Of a DNA stretch of 64,000 nucleotides, positions 16,906-26,723 are shown piece by piece. Source of the DNA: Oceanospirillum sanctuarii (GTDB lineage: Bacteria > Pseudomonadota > Gammaproteobacteria > Pseudomonadales > Halomonadaceae). Each line of letters begins with the position of its first letter. Position 1 is the stretch's first letter. The notes under the pieces are model-generated. The model had not been told where the DNA came from, did no database searches, and worked only from the letters and a program-made list of their open reading frames with translations. Location: the NCBI RefSeq assembly GCF_002150805.1, contig NZ_MTBA01000004.1:310001-374000 (forward strand), in the 5' to 3' direction. Made by a program: the position numbers and the translations under genes.

Positions 16906-18552
16906 ATGCTTTTTGTAAATACAAATGTTAGTGCTCTTAAAGGCATGGACTTTATGTCTAATGTCACAGATCGACTGAACCGATCCTTTGAGCAACTTTC
17001 ATCTGGGAGCCGTATTAATTCAGCCAGAGATGACGCGGCAGGCCTGCAAATTTCGAATCGACTCGAAACTCAGATTATCGGCACCAATCAGGCAACCCGA
17101 AATATTCAGGATGGCCTATCTGCGCTTCAGATTGCTGATGGCGCGATGGGTGAGATCACCAATATCACTCATCGTGTTAGGCAACTCGCTATTCAAATGT
17201 CGAGCAACACTCTAAGTCAGGAAGACAGAGATGGCGCGCAGCTTGAAGTTGAAGAACTCATCCGTTCGGCCAATCAAATTGCAGAGTCGGCTAGCTTGGG
17301 TGGCAAAACACCTTTGTTACAAGGTCCCACCGTTGACGAAGATCCAAGCACCCCTCTTTCTGATCAGGATATTCTTCTTCAATTAAACGGGGCTCTTGAA
17401 CAATCTGAAGCTAACATCAAAGCTTATTTCGGTCTCGAAGGAGATGGAGTAGATGAATTCACAGTCAATGTAGGCGCAGCAGGGGGGGCAGTCGCTTCAG
17501 TCTCTTTTGGTGTAGGAACAAATAATGTAACTGCTCTTAACATCGACAGAGCTGCTTTTCAGGCTGGTTGGAGTGGTGACACCACACAAAATGACCGCGT
17601 CATCATGCATGAAATGGTTCACGCCGTGATGGTAAACCAGCTTTCAACCGGTTTTCAGAGTTCTGACTGGTTTGTTGAAGGCGCTGCAGAGTTAATTCAC
17701 GGAGCGGATGAACGAGTTTTGGCAGACCTAGGCGCAACTGCGCCTGATACATTTATGGCTGCATTCAGTAATTCTTCTGCTGCATCAGCTGATTATTCTC
17801 GCGGCTATATCGCGACCCGCATGCTGCACGATGAAATGAAAACCTTAGGTCATGCTGATGGAATTGCAACTTTCATGCAGTATCTAAAGCCAGAAGGCAG
17901 AACCGTCAGTGATGCTCTTGAACACTTTTTAGGAATGACAGAAGCTGAGTACATTACCCATGTTCAAAACACTGGTGGCAGTTATATCACCAACAATATG
18001 AATCTCACCAATAGTGATGTAGGAGCTATTGGTGGACTTGATGCAGATGGTATGGGCATCAAAGATGCACATGACTCCGTTGGAGATTCAAAAAGTTATT
18101 CTGAGCAGCCTCTGGAAGGTTTCAAAATCGACTGGTCTGCAGTTAGCTTTACCCCACCGCATAAAAAAACATTTCAGCTCCAGACAGGAAGTCAATCAGG
18201 CGAACAATCAGGGTTCTCAATTAGGGGGGGAACCGCAGAGCGTATCGGCTTGGCTGGTATAAACGTATCTGCTAATGCGCGAGGATCGATTGAAGTCGCT
18301 GACAAAGCACTCAAGAATATCCACGAAATCCGCCGAGAGATCGCAGGAACCATGGCTGAGCTTGAGTCCATGCAGCGTAATAACACCGGAATGGTCGTTA
18401 ATACCTCTGATGCTAAATCCCGTATTCAGGATACCGACTTTGCTGCAGCAACTGCCGACCTGACCCGAAACCAGATCATTCAACAGGCCTCATCAACCAT
18501 TCTAGCTCAGGCGAATCAGACTCCAAACATCGCCCTATCTCTTCTCAGATAA
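16906..18552 (+). CDS. Flagellinolysin: flagellin with an internal zinc metallopeptidase domain
   Basis: 548 residues. The N-terminal 140 (VNTNVSALKG, QLSSGSRINSARDDAAGLQISNR) and C-terminal 110 (ending NQTPNIALSLLR) are canonical flagellin D0/D1. The hypervariable middle contains a gluzincin peptidase: H235-E-M-V-H239 and, 19 residues on, WFVE258GAAEL, matching the third zinc ligand of collagenase-like gluzincins. Proteolytic flagellins of this kind have been shown in other bacteria to assemble into filaments with thousands of active proteases. Transcription is predicted from a sigma-28 promoter. No other flagellar gene is adjacent, so this is a stand-alone, secondary flagellin. Start codon has only a weak ribosome site (GGGA). 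Confidence 0.93.
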   Translation: MLFVNTNVSALKGMDFMSNVTDRLNRSFEQLSSGSRINSARDDAAGLQISNRLETQIIGTNQATRNIQDGLSALQIADGAMGEITNITHRVRQLAIQMSSNTLSQEDRDGAQLEVEELIRSANQIAESASLGGKTPLLQGPTVDEDPSTPLSDQDILLQLNGALEQSEANIKAYFGLEGDGVDEFTVNVGAAGGAVASVSFGVGTNNVTALNIDRAAFQAGWSGDTTQNDRVIMHEMVHAVMVNQLSTGFQSSDWFVEGAAELIHGADERVLADLGATAPDTFMAAFSNSSAASADYSRGYIATRMLHDEMKTLGHADGIATFMQYLKPEGRTVSDALEHFLGMTEAEYITHVQNTGGSYITNNMNLTNSDVGAIGGLDADGMGIKDAHDSVGDSKSYSEQPLEGFKIDWSAVSFTPPHKKTFQLQTGSQSGEQSGFSIRGGTAERIGLAGINVSANARGSIEVADKALKNIHEIRREIAGTMAELESMQRNNTGMVVNTSDAKSRIQDTDFAAATADLTRNQIIQQASSTILAQANQTPNIALSLLR

Positions 18553-18573
18553 ACCTCTATCTGAACCTTCAAA

Positions 18574-18607
18574 TAAGAACCTAACCGAATAAGCGGTTAG
18601 GTTCTTA
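18574..18607 (+). terminator. Perfect 14-bp stem-loop after the flagellinolysin gene
   Basis: Arms TAAGAACCTAACCG (18574-18587) and CGGTTAGGTTCTTA (18594-18607) are fully complementary around a 6-base loop, 22 bases after the stop codon. It is not followed by a T-run, so it may be a terminator of low U content or an mRNA-stabilising 3' structure. Confidence 0.65.
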
Positions 18608-18746
18608 GCTTAAAACATTATTGAATTAAGTTCTGATAGCTTTTTTTTCTGCCCCCACCTAATCTAGCTAACAATCGTTGAAACCCTTTTCCGGTATGAA
18701 TCCATCGGGTTTTAACGCAGCAAACAATCAAGATTAGGGAATAAAA

Positions 18747-19718
18747 ATGAGCAAGGTTTTTGATGATAACTCGCTAACCATCGGCGAAACTCCTCTGGTA
18801 AAAATCAACCGCCTGACCTCCCATGGCAAAGTATTCGCCAAACTGGAAAGCCGCAACCCTGCGTTCTCCGTAAAGTGCCGTATTGGCGCTAACATGATCT
18901 GGGATGCGGAAAAGCGCGGTGCTCTGAAACCGGGTATGGAAATCGTTGAACCTACCAGTGGTAACACAGGTATTGCACTTTGCTTCGTGGCTGCATCCCG
19001 TGGTTACAAAATTACGCTGACTATGCCATCCAGCATGAGTCTTGAGCGTCGCAAGATGATGAAAGCACTGGGCGCGAATATTGAGTTGACTGAACCAGCC
19101 AAAGGCATGAAAGGCGCGATTGCTAAAGCCGAAGAGCTGGTTGCCTCAAATCCTGAGCATTATTTTATGCCTCAGCAGTTTGAAAACCCTGCTAACCCTG
19201 AAATTCACGAAAAGACTACTGGCCCTGAAATCTGGAAAGATACCGACGGTCAGATTGATATTCTGGTAGCAGGTGTAGGTACTGGCGGCACCATTACCGG
19301 TATCTCCCGATACATTAAGAACACTCAGGGTAAAGCCATTACCACAGTGGCTGTGGAACCTGTTGATTCTCCGGTTATCACTCAAACCCTGAACAGCGAG
19401 GAAGTAAAACCAGCACCTCATAAAATCCAGGGTATTGGTGCTGGTTTTGTGCCAAAAAACCTGGACCTGTCTCTGGTAGATCAGGTGGAACAGGTTGGTA
19501 ACGATGAAGCGATCGAGATGGCGCGCCAGCTGATGCTGAAAGAAGGTATTATCTGCGGTATCTCATGCGGTGCCGCTATGGTTGCCGCTCTGCGTTTAGC
19601 TGAGAAGCCAGAAAATGCGGATAAAAACATCGTTGTAATTCTGCCGGATTCCGGCGAACGCTATCTGTCTACTGCTCTGTTTGAAGGTATGTTTACTGAG
19701 AACGAAACCGTTCAGTAA
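18747..19718 (+). CDS. cysK: Cysteine synthase A (O-acetylserine sulfhydrylase)
   Basis: 323 residues. The PLP lysine lies in [11 protein letters not shown] (about residue 42), the substrate loop is [11 protein letters not shown], and the phosphate-binding Gly-rich loop is [10 protein letters not shown]. The C-terminal [10 protein letters not shown] is the CysK signature. It makes cysteine from O-acetylserine and sulfide in the cytoplasm. Single gene with its own promoter region and a strong terminator. Confidence 0.96.
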   Translation: MSKVFDDNSLTIGETPLVKINRLTSHGKVFAKLESRNPAFSVKCRIGANMIWDAEKRGALKPGMEIVEPTSGNTGIALCFVAASRGYKITLTMPSSMSLERRKMMKALGANIELTEPAKGMKGAIAKAEELVASNPEHYFMPQQFENPANPEIHEKTTGPEIWKDTDGQIDILVAGVGTGGTITGISRYIKNTQGKAITTVAVEPVDSPVITQTLNSEEVKPAPHKIQGIGAGFVPKNLDLSLVDQVEQVGNDEAIEMARQLMLKEGIICGISCGAAMVAALRLAEKPENADKNIVVILPDSGERYLSTALFEGMFTENETVQ

Positions 19719-19740
19719 TAGTTCTCAGCAGAAATAGAAA

Positions 19741-19778
19741 GGCCGCTCAGGATCTGACAATCCTGAACGGCCTTTTTA
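19741..19778 (+). terminator. Rho-independent terminator of cysK
   Basis: GGCCG and CAGGAT pair with ATCCTG and CGGCC across CTGACA with one small internal mismatch, followed by TTTTT. Confidence 0.9.
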
Positions 19779-19831
19779 TCATTTTCAGGCTATTGAATAT
19801 GACATTCGATCCAAGACAGCATCAACCGGAG

Positions 19832-20635
19832 TTACTCTGCTTCTTCTGTAATGGTCTTGCTGAAATACTGCTGCACAACCCGCCCCTCTTTGAAAACGAC
19901 TAACTCACCAGTCTGAAGAGTCGTCCAGTTTTCGTTATCCGTCAGTGGTTGCGTTGCTATCACAGTCACCACGTCATGAGGCGTTGTTTCCTCTTTGAAG
20001 TCCACTTTCATTTCAACATCGGAAAGCTGCGCCTCACCGAAAGGAGCCTCACGGGTAATCCAACTGAGTTTGGTTGAGCAATAAGCAAACAGATACTCGC
20101 CATTTGAGAGCAACATATTGAATACGCCCTTACCCCGTAGCTGCTCACACCATTGGTGAATCGCCTGACTCAAGGGACCAATCGCGCATTTGTCCGTAAA
20201 ATTGAGACGTATCTGGGCCAAAAGCCAGCAGAAAGCCTGCTCACTATCTGTGGTTCCTACCGGTAAATAGAAGCTCGCCGGAAAATGCACAGCACTCTCT
20301 TCCAGCTGACCATTATGGGCATAACTCCAGTAATGCCCCCACAATTCGCGACTGAATGGGTGCGTATTTTCCAGGCAGATTTCACCAACATTCGCTTGTC
20401 GGATATGGCTGATCACCGCTTTACTTTTAATCGGATAGTTCTGGATCAGTTTGGCGATTTCTGAATCTACAGATGGATTCGGATCACGAAATTCCCGATA
20501 GCCCTGCCCCTCATAAAAAGCAATGCCCCAGCCATCTTTATGAGGTCCAGTTTCACCTCCGCGCTTTACCAGCCCGCTAAAGCTGAAACAGATATCCGTA
20601 GGTACATTGGCACTCATGCCCAGCAGTTCACACAT
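19832..20635 (-). CDS. Class II glutamine amidotransferase (YafJ-like)
   Basis: 267 residues from the selected ATG at 20635. This start puts Cys at position 2 (MCELLGMSANVP), the N-terminal nucleophile of the Ntn-type glutaminase; longer in-frame starts up to 20722 would bury it behind a spurious hydrophobic leader. Other conserved parts: SGLVKRGGETGPHKDGWGIAFYEG, SHIRQANVG, NTHPFSRELWGHYWSYAHNGQ. These free-standing GATases release ammonia from glutamine for an unidentified acceptor. It is convergent with cysK. The product is cytoplasmic. Confidence 0.88.
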   Translation of the reverse strand: MCELLGMSANVPTDICFSFSGLVKRGGETGPHKDGWGIAFYEGQGYREFRDPNPSVDSEIAKLIQNYPIKSKAVISHIRQANVGEICLENTHPFSRELWGHYWSYAHNGQLEESAVHFPASFYLPVGTTDSEQAFCWLLAQIRLNFTDKCAIGPLSQAIHQWCEQLRGKGVFNMLLSNGEYLFAYCSTKLSWITREAPFGEAQLSDVEMKVDFKEETTPHDVVTVIATQPLTDNENWTTLQTGELVVFKEGRVVQQYFSKTITEEAE

Positions 20636-20782
20636 GACGTTCGGTCCGTTGTCGAATTCGGTAAGTCTGATCAGACCATAAAAGATGGTCAAAAAAATGG
20701 CCCCTGTAAACACAGAGGCCACTTGTTACATCCCTATCATTTTACCTGAAGCTGAAGGAAATTCAGCTAAACCATGGGTTAA

Positions 20783-22705
20783 TCAGAGAGACAGATCATC
20801 ATTACGCTGATTTTCGCGTGCTTGCTGACGGGCAGCCATGCGGCGCTGAACAAAGCGCTTATACAACCAGAAAGCTCCGGCAAACAAAGCAATATTTGCT
20901 AGCGCCACTGCCAGGTATACCCACAGCAGGTTTGCATCACTTGGTTTAGATGAGTCCAGCGGCTGATCATTCGGATCCAAAAGGTTCATCGGTTTTTTTG
21001 GTTTATCCTCTTCCTGACCGAAGCCACCAGAAGAACCGGATGGCGCACTATCATCAATAGGTTGAGCATCCATTTGCCCTGGTTGCTCCAGAGTCTCGAC
21101 CTGAGGCTCAGGGTTTAACGGCGGAATAACGATAGGATCCAGCTCAACATCAAATGCTTTACCCTGAATAGTACCGGAGGCAAAAGCACGAATACGCTGC
21201 TCCTGTTCACGGTTCATTTCCGGAAGATCCAGCGACCAGGATTCCTGACTCATCAGCTGGGCACGCTGTCTTAGGCCATTAATCTCAGCAGTGATTGTTA
21301 AATCGCTGGCTTTCAGCTCAGGAAGAACCTTCGTGAAGAAGATTTTAGTCGGATCATTCGCATCATCGTAATCAACTTTTGAGCTGACCACATCCTGTAC
21401 AAATACCGGTTGAGAAACGGAGCGCTGAAAGGTTTTGCCATCCAGGCTCACCTGAATGCGGTAGTTACCCGTGGTGTTAAACGGTCCAAGTTTAGTAACA
21501 AATACGCCTGCTTCACCCGGTTTAGCGGTCATCAGATCAGATTTAAGAACCTGATCGCTATCCGCCAGTTGTTGTGCCTGAAGGGTTACAATTTTCAGGA
21601 ACTCAGGTCGAGTGATGGTCTCTCCCTCTTCCTGAATTGAAGCTTCAATATCCAGGCTTAATCCACGGAATAGAGTTGCCGGCACATCACTCACCTTAAG
21701 ACTAAGATCCGATACCACTGTTACACGGTTATCCGGGTGCATCTCGGTCTCTACCAGCCACTCGCCATCCTCCGGATCATTCACGGTGATCAGGTCATAA
21801 CGGCTCTCGTAGTGCCAACGCACATTATCCGGATGTGTCAGCGAGGTATAACGCTCACCCTTCGGTGAGATCAGGAAAACCCGCTGGCTATCCGGCTTAT
21901 GGAAGATCAGAGCAGTAAATTCATTGATACTGCTATCAACCAGGAAACGGTTATTCTCCAGAGGAACCTGCTCACTTGGAGCAGTACGATCCAGAGCCTG
22001 CATAAAGAGCTGCATCAGCTCTTCCGCATTATTCGCTACAGCAGCCAGACCACCGGTACGCTGAGCCAGCTTCAGCATCAGGTCTTTGTCGGCGTTGTCA
22101 GAAAGTGCAACGGTATGAATGGTATAACCCGCTTTTTTCAGTTTGGGCAGAAGATCAAACTGAATGCTATCGCGGGACTCATTATTCTCCTGACGCTTGC
22201 GGCGCTCATTTCGGGATTCCGAAATATCCACCAGACCATCGGTCAACAGAATAATGTGTCGATCGAAATTACTGTCAGGGCGATCGGCATCGTAACTGGC
22301 ACGCTCAAGGGCATTTTCAATATCGGTAAACATTGCCGATGAGGTGATATCACGGCTTCGGGCACGGGCATCCTGGCGCCACTGCTCAGAAACACCTTTA
22401 TGAGGAACCAGTTCATTGGTGTAGGTACCAAAGGTCCAGACACCGGCACGACTTCCTTCAGGAAGCAGATCAACCAGAAGATTCAGCGCAGGAACCCTGA
22501 GGTTAGAAGGGTCGTTGTGCTTCATACTCCCGGAAATATCGATAAGCACGCGAACGTCTGGCTTAACGTCGGCTGCAAAGCTGACGGAAGCCGATACGAA
22601 GCTAGTCAGCAAAACTACAGCTCGTAGACCGCGCATGCTAATTTTCCGGAGCATTCCAGTCAGCCCCCGGCTATTTCCTGATGATCGATCTGCAAAAACT
22701 GGCAT
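20783..22705 (-). CDS. VWA domain protein with C-terminal membrane anchor
   Basis: 640 residues. Signal-like segment LRAVVLLTSFVSASVSFA (about 27-44), then a von Willebrand A domain with MIDAS DISGSM and a Thr/Asp pair (LLTDGLVDIS). A beta-rich, possibly Ig-like middle part follows, then a Pro/Asp-rich linker and one transmembrane helix near 600 with a basic tail. The bulk is predicted periplasmic. AAAGGA sits 6 bases before the ATG at 22705, supporting this start despite the long leader. It looks like a conserved hypothetical protein of marine gammaproteobacteria; the role is unknown. Confidence 0.75.
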   Translation of the reverse strand: MPVFADRSSGNSRGLTGMLRKISMRGLRAVVLLTSFVSASVSFAADVKPDVRVLIDISGSMKHNDPSNLRVPALNLLVDLLPEGSRAGVWTFGTYTNELVPHKGVSEQWRQDARARSRDITSSAMFTDIENALERASYDADRPDSNFDRHIILLTDGLVDISESRNERRKRQENNESRDSIQFDLLPKLKKAGYTIHTVALSDNADKDLMLKLAQRTGGLAAVANNAEELMQLFMQALDRTAPSEQVPLENNRFLVDSSINEFTALIFHKPDSQRVFLISPKGERYTSLTHPDNVRWHYESRYDLITVNDPEDGEWLVETEMHPDNRVTVVSDLSLKVSDVPATLFRGLSLDIEASIQEEGETITRPEFLKIVTLQAQQLADSDQVLKSDLMTAKPGEAGVFVTKLGPFNTTGNYRIQVSLDGKTFQRSVSQPVFVQDVVSSKVDYDDANDPTKIFFTKVLPELKASDLTITAEINGLRQRAQLMSQESWSLDLPEMNREQEQRIRAFASGTIQGKAFDVELDPIVIPPLNPEPQVETLEQPGQMDAQPIDDSAPSGSSGGFGQEEDKPKKPMNLLDPNDQPLDSSKPSDANLLWVYLAVALANIALFAGAFWLYKRFVQRRMAARQQARENQRNDDLSL

Positions 22706-22728
22706 TTCGGTTCCTTTACTTACCGTTG

Positions 22729-22752
22729 AAAACCGGCAAAAGCCGGTTTTTT
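22729..22752 (-). terminator. Terminator of the gene at 22772-23434
   Basis: AAAACCGGC and GCCGGTTTT pair around AAAA; T residues follow on either strand. It lies 20 bases beyond the stop codon at 22772. Confidence 0.75.
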
Positions 22753-22771
22753 ATCTCTAAATTCTGACAGA

Positions 22772-23434
22772 TTAAACAATAGACTCTGCAAGCTTGCGGC
22801 CACGCTCAGTAACGTACCAGCGCATCCCCCAGCCACTGTTAACACGGCCTGCCATACCTTTACCCACAAGAACCGCCAGACTTTTCTGCAGATCCGTTTC
22901 ATCCAGCTCAGTTTCAGCACACAGGGTAGGCAGGGCACGATAGATATGTCGGCCGCTGGCAAGACTTTTCAAGACTGCAGTCGAAGAAACATCCAGAGTA
23001 TCCAGTTCAGTCGCAGACACTTCTGCCTGATCTTCATGCTCAGTTTCAGTTTCCAGCAGAGGCAAGAGTGAATCCTGCAGCTGCTTTAGTTGCTGTTTCA
23101 GTTCTTCCGTTTCCGTCTTAGCTGTTTCTGCAGCGACCAGCGTACGATCCAGAGTATTCGTAGCCACCATGCGTGATGCAATGGCAGCAATCAGACAGAT
23201 ACCGGTGTAAATTAACAGCTTAGAAGCATCCGCCTGACTCTGGGATACAATATCGCTACCCAACAGATCCAGTGCTACCGGCACAAGAAACGCGGCACTC
23301 ACACCCACCACAAGAGAACGAGCCAGAGCAATCGTATCTTTATTGTTCTGATTCAGCAGGTAGAAGTTAACCAGGCCACCAAAGACCCCTGCAAAAAGCA
23401 TTACTAAAACGAGAATAATGACGTGTGTTGTCAT
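22772..23434 (-). CDS. Membrane protein with coiled coil and C-terminal winged-helix-like domain
   Basis: 220 residues. Three predicted membrane helices occupy about 1-95 (IILVLVMLFAGVFGGLVNFYL, RSLVVGVSAAFLVPVAL, LLIYTGICLIAAIASRMV). A Glu/Gln-rich coiled coil follows (100-135), then a domain ending WGMRWYVTERGRKLAESIV that resembles a winged helix. The N-terminal three-helix part resembles proteins annotated as YEATS-associated helix proteins; I hold that assignment loosely. No YEATS gene is adjacent. Function unknown. Confidence 0.6.
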   Translation of the reverse strand: MTTHVIILVLVMLFAGVFGGLVNFYLLNQNNKDTIALARSLVVGVSAAFLVPVALDLLGSDIVSQSQADASKLLIYTGICLIAAIASRMVATNTLDRTLVAAETAKTETEELKQQLKQLQDSLLPLLETETEHEDQAEVSATELDTLDVSSTAVLKSLASGRHIYRALPTLCAETELDETDLQKSLAVLVGKGMAGRVNSGWGMRWYVTERGRKLAESIV

Positions 23435-23646
23435 ACGTAAGTCCTGAAAAATTTTCCTTTAAGCCGTAACAACGACTCACCTGTTAAAAATACTTTCCCA
23501 TAACCCTGTTTGCTCTTGGACAGACTATGCAAAAGCTCGCTGCCAAAGCGGCAACTGATTTCCGTTGTACTAAGTTCTAGAAAAACCGTTCTAGAAAAAT
23601 CTTCTTTCTAAACAAATCTTCGAAGCAAAGATTCCGAACAAAGATG

Positions 23647-24012
23647 TCAGGCAGCTTCCTCACCACCCTCTTCCTCAGTTTCCACCTGACTACGGCGGAC
23701 CCACAGAAACAGAGCTAACACCAGATAGCCCAAAGCTAAGCCACCCAAAAGTGGTAACCCGGCTCTCATCCAGGAGGCCCCCTCAACACCACCAAAGGTT
23801 TCGAAGAAGGTAATAATAACTGCCGGAGCCAGAGGCCCACCGCTCCCCTGGACATACCAGGGGAAAGCAAAGAGTACTGCTGCCGTTGTCACGATAAAAC
23901 CACGCAGAGTCATTGGCCAGCTGCGTGTGATTCTGAGGGTGACAATCATCACTGCCAAAGCGGATAATAGATAGATGATCCAGCTCAGAAACTGATAGTT
24001 CTCAAACGCCAT
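23647..24012 (-). CDS. Small integral membrane protein, unknown function
   Basis: 121 residues from MAFENYQ. AAAGGA lies 10 bases before this ATG, which is preferred to the ATG 27 bases upstream. Three or four predicted membrane helices (FLSWIIYLLSALAVMIVTLRI, LRGFIVTTAAVLFAFPWYV, LPLLGGLALGYLVLALFLWV) and an acidic Glu-rich C-terminus. Not recognised beyond that. It is divergent from the oligopeptidase gene with only about 60 bases between the starts. Confidence 0.7.
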   Translation of the reverse strand: MAFENYQFLSWIIYLLSALAVMIVTLRITRSWPMTLRGFIVTTAAVLFAFPWYVQGSGGPLAPAVIITFFETFGGVEGASWMRAGLPLLGGLALGYLVLALFLWVRRSQVETEEEGGEEAA

Positions 24013-24075
24013 AGTCGTCAATTCCTTTAGCCGCCACATTGCGGCATAACACCCTGATTCTTAAGCGCCCTTATT

Positions 24076-26187
24076 ATGTCTCAAGCCAAACAAAATAACG
24101 ACCTCAGCACCACTTCAGGTAACCAAATGCCACAATTTTTATCCCGGGAACTTGAGACAGATCCTCTTTCCGCACTGGAAGAAAAAAGCGACGATACTCT
24201 GCGTTTCCTGAAAAAATGCAATGAAGATGCCAACTCAGTCCTCAACGAACAGCTTCAGGAAGCCCTTTTCCGGGAAATACGTCATCGAACCCCACTCGAT
24301 CACGACAGTTATCCGACAGACCTTGAGCACTTTCGCTATTTCGTTCGTCAAAGAGAAGCCTTTGACTACCCGCAGTTCTGGCGAGCGCCACTGACCGAAC
24401 ATAACCGTCAGAATCAGGAATTTCTTGAAGAGGCGAGCTGTTATCTGGACAACAATGCTCTTGCTGAAGGTCACGACTATTTCGACCTGGGAGATATGGC
24501 GATCTCCCCGGATGAGCAACTACTGGCCCTGACGACAGATACCGAAGGCGATGAGATCTATGAACTCAGTCTGGTCAATCTCAAAAGTGGTCAATGGCAA
24601 ACTTTTGACGAACTACCACCACTGGCCTCAGACCTTATCTGGTCTGAAGATCAGGAAACCCTGCTCTGCTTTCCTCTCGATGATACCCAGCGCCCATGGC
24701 AGGTTCTGGCACTGAATATTGTGACCGGCGAGCAAAAGATCATTTTCGAAGAGACTGACGCCCGCTTCTGGGTCGGCTGCAGCAAGAGTCGCGACCGAAA
24801 ACATATTTTTATCGAGAGTCTCAGTAAACAGAGCACCAGCTATTCGATTCTGCCTGCCGATCAGCCTTTAGCAGCGCCAAAACTTCTGATCGAGCGTCAG
24901 GATGGCCATGAATATCACGCAGACAGCATCGGAAACCTGATTTATATCCGAAGCAATCTGCAGCAGCCCTTTTTTGGCCTTTATCAACTAAGTACTGCAA
25001 GCTTTCAAACACCGATGACTGCGGCTGATTTTATCGCACAGGCACAGGTCATTCATGCACCCTCGGCATCAAAAACCTTCGAAGGCTTTGAGCTGTTTGA
25101 TCGTCACCTGATGGTACTTCTGCGGGATCACACAATCGGCGGTCAGGAGCTGAGTATTCATGACCTGAATGGCCAGTTAAAGCATCCCTTCAAACCACCT
25201 TACCCTCTAGTCAGTATCAATCTGTCAGATAACCCGAACAGCGACACCGATGAGGTGCGCCTTGAACTGGAATCCTTCAATCAGCCACCAACGCTCTACC
25301 GCTACAACATGGTGGAGCAAAGGCTGACCCAACTTCGACAGATGCCACTGAATAATACAGATCTGAGCTTGTTCAGCAGCCAACAGATTTTGTTCCCTGC
25401 CTGGGATGGCACACCGATACCGGTTAGCCTGGTGGGAAAAACTGAGCTACTGAATTCTGATAAACCTCAGGCAGTTCTGCTGTACGCCTATGGTGCTTAC
25501 GGCGATCCACTTGACCCCTGGTTTTCCCCAAGCCGTTTGTCTCTGATGGAACGAGATGTGATTTTTGCCGTTGCTCATATTCGTGGTGGTGGTGATTGCG
25601 GCGAGCATTGGTATCATCAGGGTCGACTCGGTTACAAAGAGAACAGTATCCGGGATCTTGAAAGCTGTATTGAAGGTTTGATCAAACGAGGTATAACCGA
25701 TCAAACTCAGTTGGTCATTCAGGGTGGTAGTGCTGCAGGCATTATTCTCGGGGCGCTTTATAACCGTTCACCGGAGCAGGTTTGCGGCATCATTGCTGAG
25801 GTTCCTTTTGTCGATGTTCTGCGGACCATGTCCCGGCCCGAGCTGCCTCTGACCGTTGGCGAGTATGAAGAGTGGGGTAATCCGGAAGAGGCAGAAGCTC
25901 ATTGGCGTATCCGGCATTACAGCCCTCTGGATAACCTTAAGCCTGAGTCTCACCTCAACATTGAGCGGCAACCCAAACTGTGGATCGAAGCGGGACTGAA
26001 TGATCCCCGTGTACAGTACTGGGAACCTGCAAAATGGGGCTACAGACTAAAAGAGGCCGGTATCGATAAGGTGTGGCTGCGAACCCGAATGGATTCAGGG
26101 CATGCCGGTGGATCAGGTCGTGACCAAAGCTATCGCGAGACTGCGGAAACTCAGAGTGTTGCGCTGATGATGCTAAACAAAGACTAA
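24076..26187 (+). CDS. ptrB: Oligopeptidase B (S9A prolyl-oligopeptidase family)
   Basis: 703 residues: N-terminal beta-propeller-type region (about 75-420) and C-terminal alpha/beta-hydrolase domain. Nucleophile motif GGSAAGIILG, EWGNP, and the catalytic-His segment MDSGHAGGSGR are all present, as is YGAYGDPLDPWFS. Oligopeptidase B cuts short peptides after Arg or Lys in the cytoplasm. No signal peptide. A strong bidirectional hairpin terminates it. Confidence 0.9.
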   Translation: MSQAKQNNDLSTTSGNQMPQFLSRELETDPLSALEEKSDDTLRFLKKCNEDANSVLNEQLQEALFREIRHRTPLDHDSYPTDLEHFRYFVRQREAFDYPQFWRAPLTEHNRQNQEFLEEASCYLDNNALAEGHDYFDLGDMAISPDEQLLALTTDTEGDEIYELSLVNLKSGQWQTFDELPPLASDLIWSEDQETLLCFPLDDTQRPWQVLALNIVTGEQKIIFEETDARFWVGCSKSRDRKHIFIESLSKQSTSYSILPADQPLAAPKLLIERQDGHEYHADSIGNLIYIRSNLQQPFFGLYQLSTASFQTPMTAADFIAQAQVIHAPSASKTFEGFELFDRHLMVLLRDHTIGGQELSIHDLNGQLKHPFKPPYPLVSINLSDNPNSDTDEVRLELESFNQPPTLYRYNMVEQRLTQLRQMPLNNTDLSLFSSQQILFPAWDGTPIPVSLVGKTELLNSDKPQAVLLYAYGAYGDPLDPWFSPSRLSLMERDVIFAVAHIRGGGDCGEHWYHQGRLGYKENSIRDLESCIEGLIKRGITDQTQLVIQGGSAAGIILGALYNRSPEQVCGIIAEVPFVDVLRTMSRPELPLTVGEYEEWGNPEEAEAHWRIRHYSPLDNLKPESHLNIERQPKLWIEAGLNDPRVQYWEPAKWGYRLKEAGIDKVWLRTRMDSGHAGGSGRDQSYRETAETQSVALMMLNKD

Positions 26188-26205
26188 CGCCCTAAAAACT
26201 CCATT

Positions 26206-26244
26206 AAAAAAGCGCCACCTTAGTCAATAAGGTGGCGCTTTTTT
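26206..26244. terminator. Bidirectional terminator between ptrB and the ycgN operon
   Basis: AAGCGCCACCTTA and TAAGGTGGCGCTT pair around a 5-base loop, flanked by A and T runs. It serves ptrB on the plus strand and the end of the ycgN operon on the minus strand. Confidence 0.95.
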
Positions 26245-26274
26245 ATGCTTGAACGGCATCTTCAGAAGAGCCAA

Positions 26275-26721
26275 TCACTCAACCCAGTTGATAATGTGGT
26301 ACTCGAGATCTTCCTGATAAACCACATGTTCACTGATAGCCCGCCCTTTAATACTTTGCCGGGCTTTATGAATACTCTTTGGGTCACCGGTAATCAGATG
26401 ATGCCATTCCGGTAACGGCTTACCCTCTTTTACCAATCGATAAGCACAAGTTTTGGGCAACCAAACAAACTGATCGATATCTTCGATGCGCAGCTCGACA
26501 CAATCCGGAACCAGTGTTTTCCGGTTAGGGTAGTCGTTGCAACGGCACTGGGTAATATCCAGCTGTTTACAGGCAACTTCGGTGTAGTAGACCGTATCGT
26601 CATCTTCATCCATCAGTTTATGCAAACAGCACTTACCGCAGCCGTCACACAGAGATTCCCACTCTTCGTGACTCATCTCTGCCAGACTTTTCTGTTCCCA
26701 AAAGTGTGCCGAGTCGCTCAT
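26275..26721 (-). CDS. ycgN: YcgN family cysteine-cluster protein
   Basis: 148 residues matching the UPF0260/YcgN family. Cysteine cluster CDGCGKCCLHKL near residue 25, further CRCNDYP and CAYRL; probably a metal- or cluster-binding protein, function not established. It is the last gene of a tight rnd-ycgL-ycgN series (2 bases after ycgL), an order conserved in many gammaproteobacteria. Confidence 0.92.
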   Translation of the reverse strand: MSDSAHFWEQKSLAEMSHEEWESLCDGCGKCCLHKLMDEDDDTVYYTEVACKQLDITQCRCNDYPNRKTLVPDCVELRIEDIDQFVWLPKTCAYRLVKEGKPLPEWHHLITGDPKSIHKARQSIKGRAISEHVVYQEDLEYHIINWVE

Positions 26722-26723
26722 TG

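Noticed and set aside
20636-20722. Longer start for the class II amidotransferase with a hydrophobic leader
   Set aside because: It would hide the nucleophilic Cys2 required at the N-terminus.
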